The notes under the pieces were generated by a model. It did no database searches and was not told the origin of the DNA. It saw nothing but the letters and a program-made list of their open reading frames with translations. Shown in pieces: positions 34,571 through 43,649 of a stretch of DNA of 64,000 nt (position 1 is its first letter; the number at the start of each line of letters is the position of its first letter). Origin of the DNA: Ga0077555 sp050250755 (lineage in GTDB: Bacteria > Pseudomonadota > Alphaproteobacteria > Rhizobiales > Hyphomicrobiaceae); contig JBFWOB010000013.1 of NCBI GenBank assembly GCA_050250755.1, forward strand, positions 67,561 to 131,560, read 5' to 3'. The translations under genes and the position numbers were made by a program.

Positions 34571-36475
34571 TCACGACCTGCCGGCAGACGTGTGATCGCC
34601 ATCCTCGCGACTAGCAGGTGCCGGCTGATCGACGGGCGCGAAGGCATCGGTGCGCAAAACATCGGAAAGTGAAGCGCTCGTCGGTGACGTCGCGGCAGTC
34701 AGCACGGGTGACAGAACGAGACCCAGCAGGATTGGGCTCAACCACAGAAACGCGTACCACGAAAGTGACGCAGCAACGATCGCCAGCGCCACGCCCACGC
34801 TGACGTGAAAGGCGTGAAACCGCATCGCCTCACTGAAACGGATTCCAGTCGCCCCACGGTTCTGCGCCCGCCAGCCTGAGTCCCGGCCGACGAGAATTTC
34901 GGCCAGACTTTTCATGTGAAGCAGCATGGCGACAGGCGCCAGCAGCGCGCTGTAAACGACCTCAATCCACCATCCAATATGGATCCGCCACAGCACGCCC
35001 AGACTATGGCCGCGACGCACGGCGGCAAAGAGGGCCATCGACAGCCCGATTATCTTCGGCAGGAAGACGACAACGAGCGTGCCCACCAGAAGGCGGAGGC
35101 CGGCCTGGGGATCGAAGATCGGCCATACTGGGAAAAGCGTCTTTTGATCGGCAAAATAAGCGATGGTCCGCTCCTGCTCTTGCCAGACGAGCAGAAGGCC
35201 GAGCCCGATCATGGCCGCCCAAAGCGCTGATGAGAGGTACGAGAGAATACCCATCGCAAGATGGATGCGGCTGATCGGACGGATGCCGTCGGCGGGCAGG
35301 ATGACGCCATGCTGCAGGTTTCCCTGCATCCATCGGCGATCGCGGACAGCCATATCCACGAGCGATTGCGGCGTGCCCTCATAACTGCCGTGAAGGCTGG
35401 TGACGAGCGCCACGCGCCAGCCCGCACGGCGAAGAAGGGCAGCCTCGACGAAGTCGTGACTTTGAATATGGCCGCCGAACGGAGCTTGGCCGGGCAAGAC
35501 GGGCAAGCCGGCGCATTCGGCGAACGCACGCGTTCTGATAATCGCGTTGTGCCCCCAGTAATTGCCGCTGCCGCCTTGCCACGCCGCGTATCCTGCGGCG
35601 GCAAGGCGCCCGGAAAGCGCGCTGGCAAATTCCTGCAGACGCCCGAACACGGTGGACGATCCGATCAGCCGCGGCACGGTCTGGATCAGCGCCGTGTCGG
35701 GCCGCTGTTGCATCGTGGCGACGAGGCATCTCAACGTCTCCGCCGACATGCGGCTGTCTGCATCGAAAACGACGAAATGCGTAAAATCGTGGCCCCACCG
35801 GGTAACCCAGTCCGCGATGTTGCCCGCCTTTTTACCGATGTTTTTATCCCGATTGCGATACGTCACCGATATTCGCGGCGCGAGATTATCCGAGAGGACG
35901 TCGAATACGCTCCGCTCCGAATGGCGACTGGCCTCGCTCTGGCTATCGCTGAGCACGAAGATGCTGAAATGGGTGAGCAAGTCCTGGCTGTCGAGATCAT
36001 CGACGAGGGCCGCGACATTAGCGGCAATATCCTCAGGGTCCTCATGATAGATCGGAAAAAGAAGCGCCGTCCGCTCGGTGAGTTCCGTCGTCGGGCTGGC
36101 GAGAGGAACGGTATCCGTTTGGCCGTCCAACATCAGAATGATGGCGCCAAGGGCCGTATTAGCCGTTCCAAAGGCCATCCAACTGAATCCCAGAGTGGAG
36201 ACCGAAAGGAACGCAAAATGCAAAATGGTCCCGCCCTCGGAGTGAATGGCGAGGGCTCTCGTCAAGCCCCATGCGAATAACGCGGTCAACGCGCACGTCA
36301 ACGCGATGAGAAAAATACGCGCCGCATAGACGCGGCCAGCCGCGTCGGGTCCACTGTCGCGCAACTGTTGGCGCTCGGCACCCTTCCCGTAAAGCGGCTG
36401 AGGTGGCATCGCAAGTCGCGCGGAAACGCTTGCTTCACGAGCATCCGTTTCGTTCCGCGAAATTTGCGTTGTCAT
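34571..36475 (-). CDS. opgH: Periplasmic glucan glucosyltransferase OpgH/MdoH
   Basis: Inner-membrane glycosyltransferase that makes the beta-glucan backbone of osmoregulated periplasmic glucans, 634 residues. Several TM helices flank a GT2 domain with TALLFPIYHEDPEDIAANVA, VVFDADSRMS (DxD-like) and DRRWMQGNLQH (the RxxRW-type motif). The ATG at 36475 overlaps the opgG stop by 4 bases, so the longer start at 36502 was rejected. It is shorter than the enteric protein (about 850), as in other alphaproteobacteria. It converges with the Rrf2 gene. Confidence 0.92.
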   Translation of the reverse strand: MTTQISRNETDAREASVSARLAMPPQPLYGKGAERQQLRDSGPDAAGRVYAARIFLIALTCALTALFAWGLTRALAIHSEGGTILHFAFLSVSTLGFSWMAFGTANTALGAIILMLDGQTDTVPLASPTTELTERTALLFPIYHEDPEDIAANVAALVDDLDSQDLLTHFSIFVLSDSQSEASRHSERSVFDVLSDNLAPRISVTYRNRDKNIGKKAGNIADWVTRWGHDFTHFVVFDADSRMSAETLRCLVATMQQRPDTALIQTVPRLIGSSTVFGRLQEFASALSGRLAAAGYAAWQGGSGNYWGHNAIIRTRAFAECAGLPVLPGQAPFGGHIQSHDFVEAALLRRAGWRVALVTSLHGSYEGTPQSLVDMAVRDRRWMQGNLQHGVILPADGIRPISRIHLAMGILSYLSSALWAAMIGLGLLLVWQEQERTIAYFADQKTLFPVWPIFDPQAGLRLLVGTLVVVFLPKIIGLSMALFAAVRRGHSLGVLWRIHIGWWIEVVYSALLAPVAMLLHMKSLAEILVGRDSGWRAQNRGATGIRFSEAMRFHAFHVSVGVALAIVAASLSWYAFLWLSPILLGLVLSPVLTAATSPTSASLSDVLRTDAFAPVDQPAPASREDGDHTSAGRS

Positions 36476-38022
36476 TTTCGCTTTGTCCATCGGTAGAGCC
36501 AAATCTCCGGGTTGCGGTCGTTCCAGGGACTCACGGAGAGACGCAGCTCAGCAAGCTCGGCGTCTTCCGGAGAAAGAATGAAACTCACCCTGAAACCCCG
36601 TGTTTCAGGATTTGCATGAACTGTTAGATCGCTAATTGTGCCGGCCGATGAATGTACCTCGGCAACGGGCAGCTTGGCTTCCTGGTTGTCATCGTCGCGA
36701 TAATCGACAACGAAGCGGTAACCGAGCGTTTTGCGGGAAGGGACGACGCCCACTCGCGTAGCTGAGACCCAAGGACCGGCCGCCTGCGTCGGCGCGTCAT
36801 CGCGCCAGCGCAGGCGATATGAAAACGAATAGGGTTGCTGAGCTTTGGCCGCGGTCGCAGGACGGAAGAATGCGACAATATTGTCATGGATTTCTTCCTC
36901 GGTCGGGATTTCGACCAACGTGACATGCCCATTCTCGAAACCGGATATTGGCTCGACCCAAAGGCTTGGTCGCCGCTCGTAATGAGCCTCGAGATCCTGA
37001 TATCCAGAGAATGCCCTGTGGCGCTGGATCAATCCGAAGCCACGTATAGCTGGGTCCATGAATGAGCTGACCTGCAGCGATCTCGGATTGGAGAGCGGCC
37101 GCCAAATGCGCTCGTTTTTCCCGTTGAGAAATGCGAGCCCGTCGGAATCGTGCACGCGAGGTCGAAAGTCTTCGACGCGTGTCGGATTGCTCGGACCCAG
37201 GAGAAACATGCTCGTGAGCGGCGCAAGGCCAAGATCGTTGACATCGCGTCTGGCGAAGAGCGTGGCAGACACGTCGACCACGGTTTCCTTCCCGGGTGTC
37301 ACAACGAAAGTGTAGGCGCCGGTCGTCGAGGGGCTGTCGAGCAGGGCGTGCACTTTCACCGACTTGGATGTTGGTGCTGGTTTCTCGATCCAGAAGTGTC
37401 TGAACTCGGGAAACTCCTCGCCGGTCGGCTTCGCTGTGCCGATCGCCAGTCCGCGGGCCGAGAGTCCATAAACATGACGTTCCCCGAGCGCGCGGAAATA
37501 GGTTGCCCCTTGGAAAGCTATGATCTCATCCGCAATCCCAGGCGCGTTGAGCGGCCCGTTGATGCGAAAGCCCGAAAGCGGCACGACGGGCGGAGGTGGG
37601 ACATCAGGCTTTCGCTCTCGATGGTCGGCGAAATCATCGCTGCTGAGGGTGATGGGCCTTTGCGCGCCATTCTCGATGACGCTCAAGTCGACCTGATGAT
37701 TGAACAGCCATCCGGCTGGGAGCGCGTGAATCTCGAAACGTGGCGGTTTTGCTGCCCAAAGCGCGCGATCGTTTTTCAACTGCAGTCGCTTGTAGCTGTC
37801 GTACCCGTCCGGCAACCAGGGCTGTTTCAGCGGCTGCGGACGGTTATACGGTTGACCGGCGAGCCGACGCGCCTCTGCTATCAGCTCCTCGATCCCGAAT
37901 ATGGTCGGCGGAGACGCAGTTGCGCCCCCGACTGCCTTTGCGTCTTCACCCGTCGGCGCTTGGGCCATGGCCACGCCCATGGGAAGCCAAAGACATAGGA
38001 GAATGGCGCTGACGCGCACCAT
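36472..38022 (-). CDS. opgG: Periplasmic glucan biosynthesis protein OpgG/MdoG
   Basis: Periplasmic protein needed for glucan backbone release or branching, 516 residues. The chosen ATG 38022 gives a clean signal peptide, MVRVSAILLCLWLPMGVAMA, and has GGTGGG upstream. An in-frame extension to 38256 would place a basic, non-signal region first. Family marks are FGIEELIAEARRLAGQPYNR, YFRALGERHVYGLSARGLAI, EEFPEFRHFWIEKP and FLNGKNERIWRPL. It forms a coupled operon with opgH. Confidence 0.92.
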   Translation of the reverse strand: MVRVSAILLCLWLPMGVAMAQAPTGEDAKAVGGATASPPTIFGIEELIAEARRLAGQPYNRPQPLKQPWLPDGYDSYKRLQLKNDRALWAAKPPRFEIHALPAGWLFNHQVDLSVIENGAQRPITLSSDDFADHRERKPDVPPPPVVPLSGFRINGPLNAPGIADEIIAFQGATYFRALGERHVYGLSARGLAIGTAKPTGEEFPEFRHFWIEKPAPTSKSVKVHALLDSPSTTGAYTFVVTPGKETVVDVSATLFARRDVNDLGLAPLTSMFLLGPSNPTRVEDFRPRVHDSDGLAFLNGKNERIWRPLSNPRSLQVSSFMDPAIRGFGLIQRHRAFSGYQDLEAHYERRPSLWVEPISGFENGHVTLVEIPTEEEIHDNIVAFFRPATAAKAQQPYSFSYRLRWRDDAPTQAAGPWVSATRVGVVPSRKTLGYRFVVDYRDDDNQEAKLPVAEVHSSAGTISDLTVHANPETRGFRVSFILSPEDAELAELRLSVSPWNDRNPEIWLYRWTKRK

Positions 38023-38441
38023 TTGTCCCACCAAACGCGTGTTGGGAAAGGGGCGCGTGTCTCGCACCGAATAACCTCCATTGCCGATCGACCGCGAGAT
38101 CGCACTCGATTGTGAACGCCAGCGCTCGGTTCTGGGTTCCGGGTCGCATCGGTGACCAGGGCCTTTCATTCGCCGTGGTCCGAGCAACCGAAAGGCATTC
38201 GACGGCGCCATCGGACGAACCGGCGCCGCGGTGCCGTTGATTGACAGCTTTCGCAAAAGACCCCCGATATCCTTACGACCGTCCGCCCGGCCGTCCCTTC
38301 ATGTTTGAACGCGGTAGCTGGAGGCCGTCGCGCAAAGCGCGCGCCTCTCGCCCTGTCCCGTCGCTGATCCTGATGGCAGACTGCGTTCGGGAACGTGCCC
38401 GCGCCGAGCACGGCGCCGGCCCCAGCCCAGGGAGTTCAGGC
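38023..38441. other. Divergent intergenic region, opgG to ABM gene
   Basis: This 419-bp gap separates opgG (minus) from the monooxygenase gene (plus). In-frame extensions of both neighbours run into it but lack signal-peptide or ribosome-site support. No defined operator or RNA was recognised. Confidence 0.4.
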
Positions 38442-38744
38442 ATGCAGCCCATCGGCATCTACATCGAATACCGACCGTTCCCAGAGCACTTCGAGACGTT
38501 CATGCGGCTTCTACGCAAGGAATGCGAAGACACAATGGCCGACAACGGTTGTTTGCGTATGGAGATCGCGCAACCCGAGCCGCCGGACGGCCGCATCTTC
38601 TTGATCGAGCTCTGGCGCGACGAAGAGGCGATCAAGGCTCACGCAGCCAAGCCGGGCCACAGTCACGCATGGCAGGACGGCCTTGTCGCTGAAAAGTGCG
38701 TCGACCGCTGTCGTGTGGACTATTCGCCATCACCGAAGTGGTGA
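38442..38744 (+). CDS. ABM-domain monooxygenase (putative quinol monooxygenase type)
   Basis: A 100-residue cytoplasmic protein of the antibiotic-biosynthesis-monooxygenase fold. Marks are FPEHFETFMRLLRKECEDTM, GCLRMEIAQPE, FLIELWRDEEAIKAHAAKP and GHSHAWQDG. Unlike the IsdG-like protein at 29.0 kb it lacks the Asn/Trp/His heme set, so a quinol or small aromatic substrate is more likely. GGAG precedes ATG 38442 by 8 bases. Confidence 0.85.
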   Translation: MQPIGIYIEYRPFPEHFETFMRLLRKECEDTMADNGCLRMEIAQPEPPDGRIFLIELWRDEEAIKAHAAKPGHSHAWQDGLVAEKCVDRCRVDYSPSPKW

Positions 38745-38802
38745 CGATGCGCGCAGGACGCGGCACTGCGACGCAACGCATAATTGAGAGGCGGATCGAA
38801 AA

Positions 38803-39297
38803 TTAATCGCCGACTTGGTCGTCGCCCTGCTGTCTGGGCGCGAGCGGCGTGAACAGGGTCCGATCCGGCTTAATGTCGAGAAGCGGTGTGCCATCGAGAC
38901 AATCGAGCCCGCGCACGAAAACGCTCGCGCCTTCGACGGCCACGAGCTTCACGATATGCGTGCCGATTGGGTTGGGGCGGACCGGTGTTCGCAGGCTGAA
39001 TGCCCCGCGCGCGACGCCATCGTCCCGAGGGCTTTGACGCACGATGTCGCGCCGCGACTCATGCAGCCAATACAGCACTTCGAGGCGTTCGAACTCGGTA
39101 ACGGCATCCAGCGCGGCAACCCATGGTTCGAACACCTCGAGCCGGCATGTCGGACCATCCAGCCGTCCTTGGCGCGGGCACATCAACCGGTCGGTCCACG
39201 GCGTGTGAATACGACCGATGAAGTAGAGGCCGGCGTCTATCGCGACCGGAGGTGTGATGGCCTCTTCGCCGTCTCTAATCTCGTTTCGCCGCACCAT
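38803..39297 (-). CDS. trmO: tRNA (N6-threonylcarbamoyladenosine37) methyltransferase TrmO
   Basis: SAM-dependent enzyme that N6-methylates t6A37 in tRNA, 164 residues. The TsaA/TrmO family motifs are clear: YFIGRIHTPW near the start, FERLEVLYWLHESRRD, GAFSLRTPVRPNPIGTHIVK, and LDCLDGTPLLDIKPD. ATG 39297 with GAGGGACG upstream is preferred over TTG 39318, which would overlap the molbindin gene. The adjacency to a molbindin gene on the same strand is noted. Confidence 0.92.
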   Translation of the reverse strand: MVRRNEIRDGEEAITPPVAIDAGLYFIGRIHTPWTDRLMCPRQGRLDGPTCRLEVFEPWVAALDAVTEFERLEVLYWLHESRRDIVRQSPRDDGVARGAFSLRTPVRPNPIGTHIVKLVAVEGASVFVRGLDCLDGTPLLDIKPDRTLFTPLAPRQQGDDQVGD

Positions 39298-39307
39298 CGG
39301 ACGTCCC

Positions 39308-39517
39308 TCAATCGTCAATGCCCATCATCACGTCCGATGCCTTGATGATGGCAAAGGCTTCCTGCCCAACGGCGAGGCCGAGCTCGTCCACCGCCTCGTT
39401 GGTGATCGATGACGTGACGACCGTGCCGTTCACGTCGATGCGTACATGCGCGGTGGTAGCACCTTTTCTTACCTCGACGATACGGCCCTTCAGGCGATTT
39501 CGAGCGCTGATCTTCAT
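39308..39517 (-). CDS. Molbindin (mono-Mop domain molybdate-binding protein)
   Basis: A 69-residue cytoplasmic protein comprising one Mop/TOBE domain: KISARNRLKGRIVEVRKGAT, AHVRIDVNGTVVTSSITNEA, VGQEAFAIIKASDVMMG. Such proteins form hexamers that store molybdate or tungstate. It lies 10 bases upstream of trmO and is too short to be found by length filters. No mod transport genes are in the window. Confidence 0.92.
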   Translation of the reverse strand: MKISARNRLKGRIVEVRKGATTAHVRIDVNGTVVTSSITNEAVDELGLAVGQEAFAIIKASDVMMGIDD

Positions 39518-40192
39518 AGGACGTCTTCGTAATTGAGGTGGATCAAGGTGTGTGCACCCGAGAAATGTATCATGTCGACGCGATCTTTCTCTGTCGAGTT
39601 GCGTTTCTGAACCAACCGCGAGCAGTAGCGTGCGCCGCGTGGGCGATTGGAAATATCCGATAGAATATTTCGATCGGTGATCGCATAGCTTGGCGCAATA
39701 GATTGCCGACAGCCGGTCCGGACACTCGATTCTCGAGGTCCCCGGCTGGGCACGGATGTCGTGCCAAGTGCATGCGACGCTGGCCTGAGCGGGCAGAGGG
39801 CAACCCAGCGGTCGCGCCTGGCGGAACCGTGAAACCTGGGCTTTTTGCTTGAAGAGGCCGCCTGGCCGTGCAACGATCAACGTATCGTAATGGATATCTT
39901 GCAAAGTCTGAACGGTGATCTCTGGTTCGGCAATCCACCGCCCTTTCTTCGAGCAACGCGACAATAGGCGCGAGTTCGACGCGGTGCACCGGGCCAGCGA
40001 CGCTACCTCTCTTGCCGACGTGGCGGGCAATGTCCTGCCTCGCCTCTCGCCACTTCAGCAACCCGAGACAATGAGCACGCGAGAACGCGCCGCTGCGACG
40101 TGAGCATCAATGCCGATCGATCGCCTGCAGGGTCACCGTTTGTCCCGGCTCTCATGTTTCAGGACATCCATCGACATCAGGAGATGACAATC
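39518..40192. other. Intergenic region with an AT-rich inverted repeat
   Basis: This 675-bp gap separates the molbindin gene from the aldehyde dehydrogenase gene. It contains a perfect 7-bp inverted repeat, GAAATAT (39650-39656) and ATATTTC (39665-39671), eight bases apart, in otherwise GC-rich DNA. That resembles an operator. Frames within the gap have no ribosome site or recognisable product. Confidence 0.45.
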
Positions 40193-41620
40193 ATGACACG
40201 CTACCCCGAGCTTAAGCTTTACATCGACGGCCGTTGGATCAGCCGTGAGGGCAGGCCGGTCCTCAATCCTGCGGACGAGACTGTGCTTGGCACGGTGCCC
40301 CACGCCACCCAGGCCGATCTGGACGAGGCATTGGCGGCCGCCGAGAAGGGCTTCAAAGTCTGGTCGAACACGTCTCCTGCCAAGCGGGCCGAGGTCATCT
40401 TCAAGGCGACCCAGCTCATACGCGAGCGTGTCGAGGAGATGGCCGTCGCCATGACGCTCGAGCAAGGCAAGCCACTTGCCCAGTCACGTCTCGAGATCAT
40501 CCGCGGGTGTGAAATCATCGAATGGGACGCGCAGGAAGGGCGGCGCGTCTATGGGCGCATCATTCCGAGCGAGCCCGGCATGCGCCACTCTGTGCTCCGC
40601 CAGCCGATTGGCGTCGTGGCCGCCTTTTCGCCCTGGAACTTCCCGATGAGCTCGCCGGCGCGCAAGGTGGGCGGCGCTCTCGGGGCTGGATGCTCGATCA
40701 TTCTCAAGGCCTCCGAAGAGACGCCCGCCGGGGCCGTTCAGCTCGTCAAGGCGTTCGCCGATGCAGGTCTGCCTCCTGGCGTCCTGAACCTCGTCTTCGG
40801 TGAGCCGGCCAAGGTGTCCGAGTATCTCATTCCGCAGCCGTCCGTCCGCCTCGTCACGTTCACCGGATCGGTTCCGGTCGGCAAGCATCTTTCCGCTCTG
40901 GCCGGCGCCCACATGAAGCCGGTTATCATGGAGCTTGGCGGACACTCGCCGGTCATCATTTGCAAGGATGCAGATCCGGCGTCCTCAGGCGCAGCGTCGG
41001 CGCTCGGAAAATCCCGCAATTCGGGCCAAGTATGCGTTTCGCCAACGCGCTTCTTCGTTGAGGAAGGGATCTACGATCGCTTTACGTCGGCGTTCACCGA
41101 AAAGGCAGCATCGATCAAGGTCGGCAACGGCCTCGATACAGCGACGCAGATGGGGCCGCTGGCCAACGAGCGTCGATTGGCGGCGATGGAGCAGTTGGTA
41201 GCCGACGCCAAGGCCAAAGGCGCGCGCGTAATGACCGGTGGCAATCGCGTAGGCAACCTCGGTTACTATTACCCGCTCACCGTGCTGGCTGATGTGCCCG
41301 ACGATGCGCGCGCCATGCGTGAGGAGCCGTTCGGCCCATTGGCCTTGATCAGCCCGGTCAAGAACGTCGATGAGGCAATCGAGAAGGCCAATTCGGTACC
41401 CTACGGCTTGGCAGGCTATGCCTTCACCAATTCGGCGAGTACGGCCGAGCGCCTTGCGCAGGGTATCGAGGTCGGTAACCTTTCGATCAACCACTTCGTC
41501 GCGTCGAGCGCGGAAACGCCATTCGGCGGCGTCAAGGACAGCGGCTACGGTCGCGAGGGCGGCGTTGAAGGCCTGCAATGCTACACGGTCGTGAAGAACG
41601 TGTCGCATCTCACGCCATAA
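40193..41620 (+). CDS. NAD(P)-dependent aldehyde dehydrogenase, succinate-semialdehyde type
   Basis: A 475-residue cytoplasmic ALDH that oxidises an aldehyde to the acid. Motifs are AAFSPWNFPMSSPARKVGGA (cofactor pocket, with the active Asn), ELGGHSPVIICKDAD (catalytic Glu region) and NSGQVCVSPTRFF (nucleophile Cys). The overall match is to the GabD/SSADH branch, but substrate range in that branch is broad. AGGAG at 40179-40183 selects ATG 40193. It is followed by a strong terminator, so it is probably monocistronic. Confidence 0.9.
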   Translation: MTRYPELKLYIDGRWISREGRPVLNPADETVLGTVPHATQADLDEALAAAEKGFKVWSNTSPAKRAEVIFKATQLIRERVEEMAVAMTLEQGKPLAQSRLEIIRGCEIIEWDAQEGRRVYGRIIPSEPGMRHSVLRQPIGVVAAFSPWNFPMSSPARKVGGALGAGCSIILKASEETPAGAVQLVKAFADAGLPPGVLNLVFGEPAKVSEYLIPQPSVRLVTFTGSVPVGKHLSALAGAHMKPVIMELGGHSPVIICKDADPASSGAASALGKSRNSGQVCVSPTRFFVEEGIYDRFTSAFTEKAASIKVGNGLDTATQMGPLANERRLAAMEQLVADAKAKGARVMTGGNRVGNLGYYYPLTVLADVPDDARAMREEPFGPLALISPVKNVDEAIEKANSVPYGLAGYAFTNSASTAERLAQGIEVGNLSINHFVASSAETPFGGVKDSGYGREGGVEGLQCYTVVKNVSHLTP

Positions 41621-41657
41621 CACCATCGCCACGTCACGTTTGGCGGCACAATAGAAG

Positions 41658-41694
41658 CTGCCGAACTTCCCTGCGATGGGAGGTTCGGCAGTTT
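41658..41694 (+). terminator. Intrinsic terminator after the aldehyde dehydrogenase gene
   Basis: CTGCCGAACTTCCC at 41658-41671 pairs with GGGAGGTTCGGCAG at 41678-41691 (14 bp with one G-T pair) around TGCGAT, followed by TTTG. It lies 37 bp after the gene end. Confidence 0.75.
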
Positions 41695-41822
41695 GTCCGA
41701 AGACGCTGAGCTTTGCCTCTTCCGGTTACTCGGATGATTTCCCTGGCCAACGCGGCGGCGCCTTGAACAAATAGGCTAGTCCCCGGTCCTGAGACGAAAC
41801 CCGGCAATCCGGAGTTGAGCAC

Positions 41823-42818
41823 ATGCAGTACGTAAAATTCGGCAATACGGGGCTGCGCGTCAGCAGGCTTTGCCTCGGCACAATGACGTTCGGTCTTCAG
41901 TGCGACGAGCGCCAAAGCCAAGCGATCATGGACGCCGCAGCAGCCGGTGGAATCGATTTCTTCGATACGGCCGACGTCTACCCACTCGGCGGTAACCGCG
42001 AGACCGCGGGATCCACCGAGGAGATCGTGGGGCGTTGGCTGAAGGGCAAGCGTCATAGTTATATCGTGGCGACCAAGTGCGTCGGCGTGATGGGCCCGAA
42101 GCCATGGGATCAGGGTATGTCGCGCAAGCACATTCTCGATGCCATCGACGCCTCGTTGCGGCGACTGCAGACGGATTATGTCGACGTCTACCAGCTCCAC
42201 AGCTACGATGCTCGCACCCCGTTGGACGAGGCGCTCGAGGCGCTGGATCAAATCGTTCGTTCGGGGAAGGCGCGTTACGTCGGTGTTTCCAACTGGCCCG
42301 CGCATAAGATTGCGCGCGCACTCGGCCGAAGCGAGTTGAAGAATATCGCTCGCATTTCGTCTGCGCAGCCTCGCTACAATCTATTGTTCCGCGCCTTCGA
42401 GCGCGATCTCCTGCCCATGTGCGAGGAAGAAGGGCTCGCCGTCATTCCGTATAATCCGCTCGCCGGCGGCATGCTTACCGGCAAGCATGATCGCACCGCG
42501 CCTCCGGCGTCGGGTACGCGCTTCACGCTTGGCTCTGCCGCGGCACGTTATCAGTCCCGCTACTGGAACGAGCGCGAGTTCGAGACCATCGAAGCGTTGC
42601 GCGGCTTGGGCAACGAAAGCGGTATGAGCATGGCCACCATGGCCGTCGCGTGGGTCCTGGCCAATCCGGCGATCACGGCGCCGATCGTCGGCGCGAGCCG
42701 TCCGGAGCAACTCGCCGACAGCCTTGCGGCCGCCGAAAAAGGCGCTATGGCCGACGACCTCAAGGCGCGCCTCGACGACCTCACCCACGGCTGGCGTGCC
42801 GTCGACGCCGAGCGCTAA
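41823..42818 (+). CDS. Aldo/keto reductase
   Basis: A 331-residue NADPH-dependent oxidoreductase of the AKR superfamily. The tetrad residues are visible: Asp and Tyr in FFDTADVYPLGG, Lys in YIVATKCVG, His in VYQLHSYD. The family features YVGVSNWPAHKIARA and VIPYNPLAGGMLTGK are present, and the C-terminal cofactor loop ends IVGASRPEQLADSLAA. GGAG lies 9 bases before the ATG. The substrate is unknown. Its end is 50 bp from the tRNA-Sec gene. Confidence 0.92.
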   Translation: MQYVKFGNTGLRVSRLCLGTMTFGLQCDERQSQAIMDAAAAGGIDFFDTADVYPLGGNRETAGSTEEIVGRWLKGKRHSYIVATKCVGVMGPKPWDQGMSRKHILDAIDASLRRLQTDYVDVYQLHSYDARTPLDEALEALDQIVRSGKARYVGVSNWPAHKIARALGRSELKNIARISSAQPRYNLLFRAFERDLLPMCEEEGLAVIPYNPLAGGMLTGKHDRTAPPASGTRFTLGSAAARYQSRYWNEREFETIEALRGLGNESGMSMATMAVAWVLANPAITAPIVGASRPEQLADSLAAAEKGAMADDLKARLDDLTHGWRAVDAER

Positions 42819-42867
42819 GCGATCAAAGATCGACGCCATTGCACCGTTGGGGGACAACACGAGAAAT

Positions 42868-42962
42868 TGGCAGAGGAGGCGAGAGTCGAACTCACCAAGA
42901 GCTGTCTTGCAGCCCCCTCCGGATTTGAAGTCCGGATGGCCCACCGGGACCAATTCTCCTCC
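42868..42962 (-). tRNA. selC: tRNA-Sec (anticodon UCA)
   Basis: Ninety-five bases including an encoded 3' CCA (42868-42870). The 6-bp anticodon stem TCCGGA/TCCGGA presents the loop CTTCAAA with anticodon TCA, which reads UGA. The D arm has six pairs with a 4-base loop, as in selenocysteine tRNAs. A long variable arm (GGGCTG with CAGCTC) follows, and the T arm GTGAG-TTCGACT-CTCGC is intact. The acceptor opens GGAGGAG and pairs with CTCCTCT, the first pair being G-U and an eighth pair A-C. No selA, selB or selD genes lie in the window. Confidence 0.93.
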
Positions 42963-43063
42963 ATCGACTCGCCTGAGGCTCTATCGAGTGGGGTAATCGA
43001 ATGGCTCGAGCAACGACTTGTCAAGCCCGACCGCCGAGCCAATCCTAACACGGCAGGCAGCCT

Positions 43064-43558
43064 CTACGTCGGTATGCGGAAAGCCTTGCCGAGGACTGGA
43101 TCTAGGCGGGGCGGAGGAACGGCGGAGATCTGCGCCAGCGCAGCTTGGCGCGCCTCCGGCGTAGCGCGAACCAGATCCCAATCGGCGCCCTCGGGATAGG
43201 CGCCCACCACGGAGAGATCCGCGCTCGCGCCGATGCGGCAATGGCCGACGCCTGCCGGTATCATCACGGCGTCTCCTGTAGGGAGATCGAGGATAGGTCC
43301 CGCAGGCCCGCCGAACTGCACCTTTGCTTCACCGCTCGCGATGCCAAGGACTTCGTGGACAGTCGCATGATAGTGGTGAAACGGGTATATGCCGTTGACC
43401 CAGGCGTTGCTCCACCCGTTCCGGCGAAAATGATCTTCGATGAATTGCTCGCTCATCAACGAGCCAAACGCGCCGCGATAGACAAGAGCCGGAATGGCTG
43501 AGTTGTTCGGGACCAAGCCATCGTCCGAGAGCCAGTACGTTTCGATTAAGGGCTGCAT
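43064..43558 (-). CDS. Cupin-domain protein
   Basis: A 164-residue single cupin. Motif 1 is HHYHATVHEVLGIASGEAKV, with His and Glu metal ligands, and motif 2 is GDAVMIPAGVGHC. The N-terminal part (about 55 residues) is an extra helical/strand segment. The metal ligands are intact, so a metal-dependent role is plausible, but the substrate is not predictable. It lies about 100 bp from tRNA-Sec and 90 bp downstream of the helicase gene on the same strand. Confidence 0.85.
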   Translation of the reverse strand: MQPLIETYWLSDDGLVPNNSAIPALVYRGAFGSLMSEQFIEDHFRRNGWSNAWVNGIYPFHHYHATVHEVLGIASGEAKVQFGGPAGPILDLPTGDAVMIPAGVGHCRIGASADLSVVGAYPEGADWDLVRATPEARQAALAQISAVPPPRLDPVLGKAFRIPT

Positions 43559-43649
43559 GGCAAAAGTCCGATCTCGATTTTGTATCGACGAATAGTGGAT
43601 CGCTCAGCGCCGAGCTTGTTACCTGACATGAGAATGCGCCGCCCGGGCG

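Noticed and set aside
35261..36280. A 339-codon plus-strand frame opposite opgH
   Set aside because: Shadow of the opgH codon pattern; opgH has full membrane and GT2 motifs.
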